Shown here piece by piece: positions 25,365-33,368 of a DNA stretch of 43,699 bases; position 1 is the stretch's first letter; every line of letters starts with the position of its first letter. A program made the position numbers and the translations under genes. A model generated the notes under the pieces. That model ran no database searches. It was not told the origin of the DNA and was given only the letters and a program-made list of their open reading frames with translations. Origin of the DNA: JAJYTL01 sp046705265 (lineage in GTDB: Bacteria; Pseudomonadota; Alphaproteobacteria; Ferrovibrionales; Ferrovibrionaceae); the NCBI GenBank assembly GCA_046705265.1, contig JBJKQL010000010.1:1-43699 (forward strand), in the 5' to 3' direction.

Positions 25365-26456
25365 ATGAACTCTTTCGTCCAGTCGTTCCGGCGCCTGATC
25401 CGCAATGCGGGACCACAGCCAGTGTCACGTCTGATGGCGGAGGCCGTAGGCCACTACTATGCAGGCCATTCTCCCTTTGGCGCCGAAGGGGACTTCGTCA
25501 CCGCGCCAGAGGTGAGCCAGATGTTCGGCGAGCTTCTTGGTCTTTGGGCAGTGAATACTTGGCGCCAGATGGATGGCCCAAACCGGCTCTTGCTGGTCGA
25601 ATTCGGCCCTGGTGGTGGCAAATTGATGCAGGACGCGGTTCGGGCAGCACGGCTCGTACCGGGCTTTGTCGACGCCATCGAACTGCATCTGATCGAAACG
25701 AGCCCGCATCTTCGCGCACTTCAGGCGAGGACGCTCAGAGACGAAGCTCCGGTATGGCACGAACAGACCGCGACCTTGCCAAAAGGTCCGATGATCGCCA
25801 TCGCCAACGAATTCTTCGACGCCCTCCCCGTTCGCCAGTTTGTCCGCACTGAGGCTGGCTGGCGTGAGCGTCTGGTCGGTCTTCAAGGTGAATCGCTCAC
25901 TTTTGTCGCGGCACGCGATCCATTGCCGTCGTCAACTGCCCTGCCGGCGGCCTACGCCGCCGCGCCCTTAGGTGCTATCGCCGAAGTCCGTCCGGCCGGT
26001 GAATCCCTCGCAGCGGACCTAGCGAGCCGGGTTGGGACGTTCGGTGGCGCTGCATTAATAATCGACTACGGCGCGACACCCGGCGTCTTCGGCGATACAT
26101 TGCAGGCCATACGCCACCACCAGCGCGAGGCGCCACTTCTTAATCCCGGCGAAGCCGACCTTTCCGCCCAGGTGGATTTCGCAGCGTTGGCGCGCGTCGC
26201 CGGTCGTGCCGGCGCCCACGTTCACGGGCCAGTGCCGCAGGGCGTTTTCCTTCGCCGTCTTGGCATCGATCAGCGCGCCGTTGCCTTGGCCAAAGGCGCC
26301 ACGCCCAACAAGGCCGAACAGATTTGGCGTGCCCACCATCGTCTGACCGCAGCGGACGGCATGGGCGCGCTGTTTAAGGTCCTAAGTCTCACCCACCCCA
26401 AGCTGCCGGTCCCAGCCGGATTTGAGACCGAGCCGGCAGAGCAGGCCACGCCATGA
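25365..26456 (+). CDS. MidA/NDUFAF7-family protein arginine methyltransferase
   Basis: A 363-residue SAM-dependent methyltransferase. It starts with a GDFVTAPEVSQMFGELLG block, then the SAM motif LLLVEFGPGGGKLMQD, IANEFFDALPVRQFV, and GALFKVLSLTHP at the end. The mitochondrial homologue methylates a complex I subunit, so an assembly role for NADH dehydrogenase is likely. It starts 8 bp after lgt and overlaps pgeF as ATGA. Confidence 0.9.
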   Translation: MNSFVQSFRRLIRNAGPQPVSRLMAEAVGHYYAGHSPFGAEGDFVTAPEVSQMFGELLGLWAVNTWRQMDGPNRLLLVEFGPGGGKLMQDAVRAARLVPGFVDAIELHLIETSPHLRALQARTLRDEAPVWHEQTATLPKGPMIAIANEFFDALPVRQFVRTEAGWRERLVGLQGESLTFVAARDPLPSSTALPAAYAAAPLGAIAEVRPAGESLAADLASRVGTFGGAALIIDYGATPGVFGDTLQAIRHHQREAPLLNPGEADLSAQVDFAALARVAGRAGAHVHGPVPQGVFLRRLGIDQRAVALAKGATPNKAEQIWRAHHRLTAADGMGALFKVLSLTHPKLPVPAGFETEPAEQATP

Positions 26457-27250
26457 GCGTTCCCTTTCTCACGAGTCACGCCTTCGAGGGGTGCGCTGGC
26501 ATCCGTCACGGTTTCTTTTCTCGTCGCGGCGGCATCTCGGAGGGAATCTACGCCGGTCTGAACTGCGGTCCGGGTTCGGCCGACGCGCCGGAAGCGGTGG
26601 CCGAAAACCGCCGCAGGGTCCTGGCGGCGCTCGGCCGTTCCGGCGCCTCGCTCTTCACTCTGCATCAGGTTCACAGTAATCGGGTCCGCGTCATCACCGA
26701 ACCGTCGGCATCGGCTGGGGAAACCGCCGCTCGGCCTAAAGCCGATGGCCTGGTCACCCGGCTGCCTGGGGTTGTGCTCGGCATTCTTACGGCCGATTGC
26801 GTGCCGGTGCTTTTCGCGGCGCCGGAATCGGGCGTCATCGGCGCCTGCCACGCCGGCTGGCGCGGTGCGCTCTGCGGCATCCTTGAGGCGACGATCACTG
26901 CCATGGTGGAACTTGGCACCGACCGCGGCCAGATTTATGCCGCGATCGGCCCAGCGATTCGTCAACCGAGCTATGAGGTCGGACCGGAGTTTCCGACACC
27001 GTTTCTGGCCGAAAATCCGAAAAATCGTCGATTTTTCAAAGAAAACCCGGAATCCGGCCGGTTCCACTTCGATTTGCCGGGCTATGTCGGCCAAAGGCTT
27101 GGGGCAGCCGGCCTCGGCGGCATAGAGGATATTGGCAAAGATACCCTGGTCGAGGCTACGGATTTCTTCAGCTACCGACGGGCGTGTTTGCGCGGAGAAC
27201 CCGATTACGGCCGACAGATTTCCGCCATCCTTCTTGATCCACGCTCCTAG
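26453..27250 (+). CDS. pgeF: Peptidoglycan editing factor PgeF (laccase-domain protein)
   Basis: A 265-residue member of the YfiH/DUF152 family. The metal-site residues are in LFTLHQVHSNRV, GILTADCVPVLF and GACHAGWRGAL, and the opening motif is HGFFSRRGGISEGIYAGLN. In E. coli the protein removes wrongly incorporated serine from peptidoglycan precursors; related proteins act on purine nucleosides. It overlaps midA by 4 bp, so translation is coupled. Confidence 0.92.
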   Translation: MSVPFLTSHAFEGCAGIRHGFFSRRGGISEGIYAGLNCGPGSADAPEAVAENRRRVLAALGRSGASLFTLHQVHSNRVRVITEPSASAGETAARPKADGLVTRLPGVVLGILTADCVPVLFAAPESGVIGACHAGWRGALCGILEATITAMVELGTDRGQIYAAIGPAIRQPSYEVGPEFPTPFLAENPKNRRFFKENPESGRFHFDLPGYVGQRLGAAGLGGIEDIGKDTLVEATDFFSYRRACLRGEPDYGRQISAILLDPRS

Positions 27251-27302
27251 CACTCGTTCGCAAGCGCCGCCGGCAAAGGCCGGAATTGCTGCGAAAGTGA
27301 TG

Positions 27303-27331
27303 TTTACAGGCTTCTTACACGCTGCTACATT
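27303..27331 (+). promoter_or_regulatory. Candidate promoter of prs
   Basis: TTTACA (27303-27308), 17-bp spacer, TACATT (27326-27331), ending 65 bp before the prs ATG. It lies in the only sizeable gap between pgeF and prs. Confidence 0.55.
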
Positions 27332-27396
27332 CCGCGCCGAAAACGGGCCTGGGGGTCCGCCCGTCGTCGCTCCGATCTTTCAGCGAAGGCCGCTCC

Positions 27397-28329
27397 ATGA
27401 AAGTGCTTGCTGGAAACAGCAATCGGCCGATTGCCGAGGCCATTGCTACCTATTTGAACGTCCCACTGACCAAAGCCAGCGTGCGGCGCTTTTCCGATAT
27501 GGAAGTCTTTGTCGAGATTCACGAAAATGTGCGCGGCGAAGACGTCTTCGTGATCCAGTCCACCTCCTACCCAGCAAACGACAATTTGATGGAGCTTCTG
27601 GTCTGCCTCGACGCCCTGAAACGCGCCTCGGCGCGGCGAATCACGGCCGTCGTGCCCTATTACGGTTATGCCCGCCAAGACCGTAAACCCGGACCACGCA
27701 CCCCGATTTCGGCCAAACTTGTCGCCAACCTGATTACCAGCGCCGGCGCCAGCCGTATCCTGACCCTCGATCTCCATGCCGATCAAATTCAGGGCTTTTT
27801 CGACATCCCAACCGACAATCTGTTTGCCGCGCCGGTGATCGTGCGTGATATCAAGGAACGCTACAATGGGGCCGACTTGGTCATCGTTTCGCCGGACGTC
27901 GGCGGTGTGGTGCGCGCCCGGGCCGCGGCGAGACGACTTGACGCCGACCTCGCGATCGTCGACAAACGACGCGAGCGTGCCGGCGTCTCTGAAGTTATGA
28001 ACATCATCGGCGACATCGATGGCCGGGATTGCATCCTCGTCGACGACATTGTGGATTCCGCCGGCACCTTATGCAACGCGGCGAATGCCTTGGTCGAAAA
28101 AGGCGCAAGTTCGGTTTCGGCCTATGTGACGCATGGCGTGTTGTCGGGTGGAGCCGTGGCGCGGGTCGCCGCATCCGTATTGAAGGAATTGGTCATTACC
28201 GACAGTATCATGGCGACGGAAGCGGTACGTCTTTCGCACAACATTCGACAGATTTGCATCGCCCCCTTGATCGGCGAGGCGATGCGCCGGATTAGTGAGG
28301 AGTCCTCGGTTTCCAGCCTGTTCAACTGA
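27397..28329 (+). CDS. prs: Ribose-phosphate pyrophosphokinase
   Basis: A 310-residue class I PRPP synthase, making PRPP from ribose 5-phosphate and ATP for purines, pyrimidines, His and Trp. Motifs: IHENVRGEDVFVIQS, VVPYYGYARQDRK (catalytic flexible loop), LDLHADQIQGFFDIP, and the PRPP loop CILVDDIVDSAGTLC. ATG 27397 follows AAGGCCGCTCC. Full length. rplY follows 30 bp downstream. Confidence 0.97.
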   Translation: MKVLAGNSNRPIAEAIATYLNVPLTKASVRRFSDMEVFVEIHENVRGEDVFVIQSTSYPANDNLMELLVCLDALKRASARRITAVVPYYGYARQDRKPGPRTPISAKLVANLITSAGASRILTLDLHADQIQGFFDIPTDNLFAAPVIVRDIKERYNGADLVIVSPDVGGVVRARAAARRLDADLAIVDKRRERAGVSEVMNIIGDIDGRDCILVDDIVDSAGTLCNAANALVEKGASSVSAYVTHGVLSGGAVARVAASVLKELVITDSIMATEAVRLSHNIRQICIAPLIGEAMRRISEESSVSSLFN

Positions 28330-28359
28330 ACGGCTGGAAGACACATAAGGAGACACAGG

Positions 28360-29022
28360 ATGAGCGAGATCGCATCCATCGCCGCGGCGCCGCGGCCGCT
28401 TGCGACCAAAGGCGCGGTAAGGGAAATCCGCCGCGCCGGCCAAGTGCCGGCGATCATCTACGGCGGCGGGGAGGCGCCCGAGCCGATCGCGGTCGACATG
28501 CGCGCCGTCAACCGTGCCATCGCGCGTGGTCGCTTCACCAGCACGATCTTCAATATTGAGGTCGACGGCCGCAAGCTCCGCGTGCTGCCCCGCGATGTGC
28601 AACTCGACCCGGTGACGGACTGGCCCTTGCACGTCGACTTCATGCGAATTGCCGAGGGAGCCCGCGTACGCGTCATGATACCGGTCATATTCGTCGGCCA
28701 AGGAACGAGCCCTGGTCTGAAGCGGGGCGGCGTCATGAACATCGTACGCCACGACATCGAGTGCTTTTGCCCCTCCGAGGCAATTCCGGAACACCTCACC
28801 GCCGATCTCTCGGATTGCGATATCGGGGATTCCGTCCATATCAGCAAGGTCGCCTTGCCTTCCGGAGTGACGCCGGTGATTACCGGACGCGACTTCACCA
28901 TCGTTACCGTGGCGGCGCCCACGGTCGCCGTCGAGGTCGAGGTTACGCCAGCCGCCGCCGAGGCCGCCGCTGCGGAAGGTGAGAAGAAGCCGGAGGAAGG
29001 CGCCGCCGCCAAGGCGAGCTGA
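28360..29022 (+). CDS. rplY: 50S ribosomal protein L25, long Ctc form
   Basis: A 220-residue protein binding 5S rRNA. The L25 part has TKGAVREIRRAGQVPAIIYGGG and the C-terminal beta domain of the Ctc form (VHISKVALPSGVTPVI). The tail is Ala/Glu/Lys-rich and disordered. ATG follows AAGGAGACACAGG. prs, rplY, pth and ychF run together, the usual alphaproteobacterial order. Confidence 0.95.
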   Translation: MSEIASIAAAPRPLATKGAVREIRRAGQVPAIIYGGGEAPEPIAVDMRAVNRAIARGRFTSTIFNIEVDGRKLRVLPRDVQLDPVTDWPLHVDFMRIAEGARVRVMIPVIFVGQGTSPGLKRGGVMNIVRHDIECFCPSEAIPEHLTADLSDCDIGDSVHISKVALPSGVTPVITGRDFTIVTVAAPTVAVEVEVTPAAAEAAAAEGEKKPEEGAAAKAS

Positions 29023-29029
29023 CGTCTCG

Positions 29030-29629
29030 ATGTTGCTTCTGGTGGGCCTTGGCAATCCGGGGCCTGAGCACGCCTCGAATCGTCATAATGTTGGCTTCAT
29101 GGCGGTAAACGCGATCGCCCGCGCGCACGGCTTCCATACGGGTAAGCGCCAATTCCACGGTCTTGTCGCCGACGGCCATCTCGGCGGAGAGCGCACGCTT
29201 CTCCTCAAGCCGACAACCTATATGAATCTCTCGGGACGTGCCGTGGGCGAGCTTTGCCGTTATTTCCGCATCTCCGCTGACGACGTGGTCGTGTTTCATG
29301 ACGAGCTTGATCTGCCGCTCGGCAAAATCCGCATGAAGAAAGGCGGCGGCAGCGCCGGGCATAATGGTCTTCGCTCGATCGATGCCGAGTTCGGCCCGGA
29401 CTATCGCCGCTGCCGTATCGGTATCGGTCATCCGGGCGCACGCGAGGCGGTGCTGGCCTGGGTCCTTAAGGATTTCAGTGCCGAAGAACGCGCGATCCTG
29501 GACCCGATTCTGGACGCGATGGCCGCCGAAGCGTCGTTGCTTGCCGCGAGCAAGGATTCCACCTTTGCCTCCAAAGTCGCCTTGCGGCTGGCGTCGCCGC
29601 GGCCCAGCGCGGCAACGGGAAGCGCCTGA
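29030..29629 (+). CDS. pth: Peptidyl-tRNA hydrolase
   Basis: A 199-residue enzyme that recycles peptidyl-tRNA released from stalled ribosomes. The start LLLVGLGNPGPEHASNRHNV holds the catalytic His. LKPTTYMNLSG, the Asp in VVFHDELDLPLGKIR and KKGGGSAGHNGLRSI are family blocks. It starts 7 bp after rplY, and its TGA shares one base with the ychF ATG. Confidence 0.96.
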   Translation: MLLLVGLGNPGPEHASNRHNVGFMAVNAIARAHGFHTGKRQFHGLVADGHLGGERTLLLKPTTYMNLSGRAVGELCRYFRISADDVVVFHDELDLPLGKIRMKKGGGSAGHNGLRSIDAEFGPDYRRCRIGIGHPGAREAVLAWVLKDFSAEERAILDPILDAMAAEASLLAASKDSTFASKVALRLASPRPSAATGSA

Positions 29630-30729
29630 TGGGATTCAAATGTGGCGTCGTCGGCTTGCCAAATGTGGGAAAGTCGACCCTCTTCAACGCGTTGGTCGAA
29701 ACGGCCAAGGCCCAGGCGGCGAACTACCCCTTCTGCACCATCGAGCCGAACACCGGCCAGGTCGCGGTGCCGGATCCACGCCTCGAAATCCTCGGCCGGC
29801 TCGCCAAATCAGCAACCCTGGTGCCGACGCAACTGATCTTCGTCGATATCGCCGGGCTTGTACGCGGCGCTTCGAAGGGCGAGGGCCTCGGCAACCGCTT
29901 CCTCGCCCATATCCGCGAAGTCGACATGATTGTCCACGTGCTGCGCTGCTTTACGGATACCAACATCGTCCACGTGGGGGGGCGGGTTGATCCCATCTCC
30001 GACGCCGAGGCCGTCGAGACCGAGCTGATGCTGGCCGATCTCGAATCGCTCGAACGCCGCCTCCCGGCCGCAAACAAGCGCGCCAAGACCGGCGACGAGG
30101 AAGCAAAGGCCGAAAGCGCCCTTATGGAGGAGGTCCTGACCGCGCTTCGTGAGGGCCACCCGGCCCGGCTCGCCATCACCGATCCGGAAAAACTGCCGCT
30201 TTTGAAGCGGCTGCAGCTCCTAACGGCTAAGCCCGTGTTATATGTCGCCAATATCGATGAGAGCGCGAGCGCAAACGACAAGGAACCCCAACGGATCGCG
30301 GCCAAGGCCAAGGCCGAAGGTAGCGGCTTCGTTGCCATCACTGCCGCAATTGAGGCCGAAGTGGCGGAGATTGCCGATGTCGCCGAGCGCCAAGCCTTTC
30401 TCAATGCTCTTGGCGTCAGCGAACCCGGTCTCGCCCGGCTCATTCGGCAGAGTTACGCACTCCTCGACCTTCTCACATTTTTCACCGCTGGACCGAAAGA
30501 AACGCGGGCGTGGACGGTGCGGGCTGGCGCACGAGCGCCGGAAGCCGCAGGCGTAATCCATACCGACTTCGAAAGAGGCTTTATCCGCGCAGAGGCGATC
30601 TCCTACGATGATTACGTCGCCTGCGGCGGAGAGACCGGAGTACGTGAGACGGGTAAGATCCGGGTCGAGGGCAAGGATTATGTTGTGCGAGAGGGCGACA
30701 TTCTCCACTTCCGTTTTCAGGTATCCTGA
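29629..30729 (+). CDS. ychF: Redox-regulated ATPase/GTPase YchF
   Basis: A 366-residue Obg-family P-loop protein (OLA1 type) that binds ribosomes. The G1 loop is VGLPNVGKSTLFNAL. FVDIAGLVRGASKGEGLGNRFLAHIR spans G3. The NxxE motif replaces NKxD (YVANIDES), matching the ATP preference of the family. A coiled coil and a C-terminal TGS domain (FFTAGPKETRAWTV onward) follow. It ends before a clear terminator. Confidence 0.96.
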   Translation: MGFKCGVVGLPNVGKSTLFNALVETAKAQAANYPFCTIEPNTGQVAVPDPRLEILGRLAKSATLVPTQLIFVDIAGLVRGASKGEGLGNRFLAHIREVDMIVHVLRCFTDTNIVHVGGRVDPISDAEAVETELMLADLESLERRLPAANKRAKTGDEEAKAESALMEEVLTALREGHPARLAITDPEKLPLLKRLQLLTAKPVLYVANIDESASANDKEPQRIAAKAKAEGSGFVAITAAIEAEVAEIADVAERQAFLNALGVSEPGLARLIRQSYALLDLLTFFTAGPKETRAWTVRAGARAPEAAGVIHTDFERGFIRAEAISYDDYVACGGETGVRETGKIRVEGKDYVVREGDILHFRFQVS

Positions 30730-30747
30730 CCCTGACTGCCGTCGCCA

Positions 30748-30772
30748 GGCGAAAGCGGTCGCCGGTTTTTTT
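30748..30772 (+). terminator. Intrinsic terminator after ychF
   Basis: GGCGA (30748-30752) pairs with TCGCC (30759-30763), followed by GG and seven T. It lies 19 bp after the ychF stop and marks the end of the prs-rplY-pth-ychF run. Confidence 0.7.
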
Positions 30773-30795
30773 GTTGTGCGAAAGAGGTTTGAAGG

Positions 30796-31245
30796 ATGCT
30801 CTATTGGGAGGATTTTACCGTTGGCCAGGTATTTGAGGCGGGGCCACGGCCGGTCACCAAGGAGGAAATCGTCGCTTTCGCTACACGCTTCGATCCACAG
30901 TACTTCCACATCGACGACGAAGCGGCGAAGACCAGCATCTATGGCGGGCTCATCGCTTCGGGTTGGCACACCATCGGCATGGCGATGCGCATGCTGGTCG
31001 AAACCATGATGCGCCATTACGCCGCCATTCCTGCTCCCGGTGTCGATGAGGTGCGCTGGAAAAAGCCCGTGCGCCCGGGCGACACACTTTTTCTACGCGC
31101 GGAAATCCGCGAACTCATCCCGTCCCGCAGCAAGATCGACCGCGGTATCGTACGTTCGCTCGTGACCTTGACCAATCAGAAAGGCGAAGTGATTCTCACC
31201 TTGACGCCGATCAACCTCTACCGCCGGCGCTCAGCCCAGGCTTGA
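30796..31245 (+). CDS. MaoC-like (R)-specific enoyl-CoA hydratase family protein
   Basis: A 149-residue hot-dog-fold protein. The hydratase-2 motif is TRFDPQYFHIDDEAA with IYGGLIASGWHT following, which carries the catalytic Asp and His. The substrate is probably an acyl-CoA, but chain length cannot be told. ATG follows GAGGTTTGAAGG. A second, diverged copy starts 13 bp downstream, and the two may form a heterodimer or have different substrates. Confidence 0.87.
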   Translation: MLYWEDFTVGQVFEAGPRPVTKEEIVAFATRFDPQYFHIDDEAAKTSIYGGLIASGWHTIGMAMRMLVETMMRHYAAIPAPGVDEVRWKKPVRPGDTLFLRAEIRELIPSRSKIDRGIVRSLVTLTNQKGEVILTLTPINLYRRRSAQA

Positions 31246-31257
31246 GACGAGGTGATC

Positions 31258-31701
31258 ATGGAGTATTTTGATGATATCAAGATCAGCGCAGTACGGGAAA
31301 CCGCAAACCACACCGTTACCAAGGACGAGATCACTGCTTTCGCCCGTGAATTCGATCCCCAGCCATTCCATATCGACGAGGCGGCAGCGAAGGCCGGCCC
31401 TTATGGCAGTGTCATCGCCTCGGGCTGGCATACGGCCGCAATGATGATGCGTCTGATCGTCGATCAGTTTGCGGGCCAAGTCGCTTCGGCTGGTTCTCCC
31501 GGTTTCGACAAATTGCGCTGGCTGAAGCCGGTGTTTCCGGATGATACCCTGCGCGTGCGTTCGACTTGCATAGAAAAGGCGCCATCGAAAAGCCGGCCTA
31601 ACCTCGGCACTTGCAAGTTCACTACCGAGGTCTTGAATCAGAACGACGAAGTCGTCATGAGCCTAATCACCATTGGCTTGTATACCCGAAGGCCGCAGTA
31701 A
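31258..31701 (+). CDS. MaoC-like hydratase family protein, second copy
   Basis: A 147-residue hot-dog protein paralogous to the gene upstream: AREFDPQPFHIDEAAAKAG then SVIASGWHTAAMMMR. Catalytic Asp and His are kept, so both copies look active. ATG 31258 is preferred over GTG 31252 because of the ACGAGG upstream. It is in a run with the first copy and a dienelactone hydrolase-like gene, suggesting a small catabolic operon. Confidence 0.87.
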   Translation: MEYFDDIKISAVRETANHTVTKDEITAFAREFDPQPFHIDEAAAKAGPYGSVIASGWHTAAMMMRLIVDQFAGQVASAGSPGFDKLRWLKPVFPDDTLRVRSTCIEKAPSKSRPNLGTCKFTTEVLNQNDEVVMSLITIGLYTRRPQ

Positions 31702-31730
31702 ACCACCAACCGCAAAAAAAGGAGATCGGG

Positions 31731-32414
31731 ATGGGCGAGACTCTCACGCTTAAGGCATCCGACGGACATCAATTCTCAGCTTACCGTGCGACGCCGAAGG
31801 ACGCGCCAAAGGGCGGCCTCGTGGTGATACAGGAAATTTTTGGGGTCAATAGCCACATTCAGGAGGTTTGCGACGGTTTCGCCGCCGACGGCTATCTCGC
31901 CATCGCCCCGGCCCTATTCGATCGCGTCGAGCGAGGCGTCGAGATTGGCTACACGCCGGCCGATATCGAAAGGGGGCGCACGCTTCGCGCCAAGGTCCCG
32001 GCTGAGGGCGCTTTGCTTGACGTTGCCGCTGCTCTGGAGGCGGTCAAACAAGCGAAAAACGTGGGTAAGATCGGGATCGTCGGCTATTGCTGGGGCGGCA
32101 CCGTGGCATGGCTTGCCGCGGCGGACATCCCGGGTTTCGCGGCGGCGGTCGGTTATTATGGCGGAGGTATTGCGGAGGCGGTGGCAAAGACACCGAAGAT
32201 GCCGACCATGCTTCACTTCGGTGCCATGGATCAGTCGATCCCGCTCAGCGACGTGGAAAAAATCCGCCAACGTCATCCGAAAATTCCGCTTTTCGTCTAT
32301 GACGACGCAGGTCATGGCTTCAGTTGTGACCACCGCGGCTCTTTCAACGCTGCAGCAGCGAAGATCGCCCGCGAACGCACAATGGCCTTCTTCGGCGAAC
32401 ATCTCGGCGGCTGA
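31731..32414 (+). CDS. Dienelactone hydrolase family protein
   Basis: A 227-residue alpha/beta hydrolase. It opens LVVIQEIFGVNSHIQEVCDG with the conserved Glu; the cysteine nucleophile is in VGYCWGGTVAWLAA; then FGAMDQSIP with the acid, and DDAGHGFSCDHRG with the His. These are the Cys-His-Asp triad features of DLH. AAAGGAG sits 6 nt before ATG 31731. The substrate is unknown. Confidence 0.9.
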   Translation: MGETLTLKASDGHQFSAYRATPKDAPKGGLVVIQEIFGVNSHIQEVCDGFAADGYLAIAPALFDRVERGVEIGYTPADIERGRTLRAKVPAEGALLDVAAALEAVKQAKNVGKIGIVGYCWGGTVAWLAAADIPGFAAAVGYYGGGIAEAVAKTPKMPTMLHFGAMDQSIPLSDVEKIRQRHPKIPLFVYDDAGHGFSCDHRGSFNAAAAKIARERTMAFFGEHLGG

Positions 32415-32430
32415 TCCCGCTCCCGCGGGC

Positions 32431-33069
32431 TCAGTGCCGCTTCTTGCTGCTCTTGCTTCCCGCCCGTCGGGAAGCGGGACGCGGCGTTGCTTTTGCGGTT
32501 GATTTTGCCGCCACTTTGGACGGGGGCCGCCCGCTCGTCCGCGCGTGCGTGCGGGCGGCAGACCTCCTGGTCGATTTGGCAGCTGTGCCCTGCTTCGACG
32601 CCGATTTGCCGCTCGCGGCCGCTTTTGTTGCCGTCGGCTTCGGCTTCACCCTTGCCGCCTTGGGCGGCGCGGCTTTTTTGGTCGGAGCCTTAGCAGCAGC
32701 GGTTTTCGCAGCCACGACCTTCACCGCACGGCTTTTTGCCACCGGTTGCGGAGGTGCCTGGCGAGATGTTACCCCTTTTGCGCCAAGTGCCGGCGCGGTA
32801 ACGGGACGCGAGCGCGCCCGCGGCGAACTCTGGGGCGCAAAGGCTTGCGCTTGGCTTCGCTTTGCGAAATAGATCGTAAGAGTTGCCCGGGGGCCCGATT
32901 CAGTCTCCTGCCAGGAGCTGATCCACCAGCCGACAGCGCCCGCCGCGCTCGCAGCCTTCATCGTCTTTTCGAGATGGCTGAGCGATTTAAGCGTCACCTC
33001 GGCCGGATGCCAGCTTGCGTCCACATCCTGAGGCCGGATTGGAGCCACGCCGAAGCGGTCCCACCACAT
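32431..33069 (-). CDS. Hypothetical protein with histone-H1-like basic tail
   Basis: A 212-residue protein. Residues 1-75 look folded, with WHPAEVTLKSLSHLEKTMKA and VGWWISSWQETESGPRATLT. The remaining about 135 residues are low-complexity Lys/Ala/Pro/Ser/Arg (repeated KAA, AKS and TKKAAPPKAARVK-like runs), as in bacterial histone-H1-like or AlgP-type proteins. The tail probably binds nucleic acid. Predicted pI is very basic. No family is recognised for the head. It is convergent with the dienelactone hydrolase gene. Confidence 0.7.
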   Translation of the reverse strand: MWWDRFGVAPIRPQDVDASWHPAEVTLKSLSHLEKTMKAASAAGAVGWWISSWQETESGPRATLTIYFAKRSQAQAFAPQSSPRARSRPVTAPALGAKGVTSRQAPPQPVAKSRAVKVVAAKTAAAKAPTKKAAPPKAARVKPKPTATKAAASGKSASKQGTAAKSTRRSAARTHARTSGRPPSKVAAKSTAKATPRPASRRAGSKSSKKRH

Positions 33070-33153
33070 TGTCGCCCCCCTATGGCGAATTCGCTGATTT
33101 TTCTTCCGGTTATCAACGAACGTGGCGAAAAGAATGAGTGCATTTCCTACAAG

Positions 33154-33240
33154 TTGTCAAAAGCTATTCCAACATCAGTTGACAATTAATCTCAGAACAA
33201 CAGTTTAAGTTATTATTCCATATAGTAAATTTGCTATTTT
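33154..33240 (+). promoter_or_regulatory. AT-rich presumed control region of the PRISE-like gene
   Basis: TTGTCAA (33154-33160) and TTGACAA (33179-33185) are perfect inverse copies 18 nt apart. The second contains a consensus -35 (TTGACA), but no good -10 at 16-18 bp follows. The next 50 bp are strongly AT-rich, unlike the surrounding DNA. An operator-promoter is plausible but not shown. Confidence 0.3.
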
Positions 33241-33368
33241 TTCTGGGCGTGAGGTAAAGTGAAGCCACCGGTTAAACACCGCACGCCAAAGACCTCGACC
33301 CGGAGCACCAACCGGCCCCCAGGTTCATGTGGAAAATTTCTCGAGTTCTTTATGTTGGAGAATCTCGA

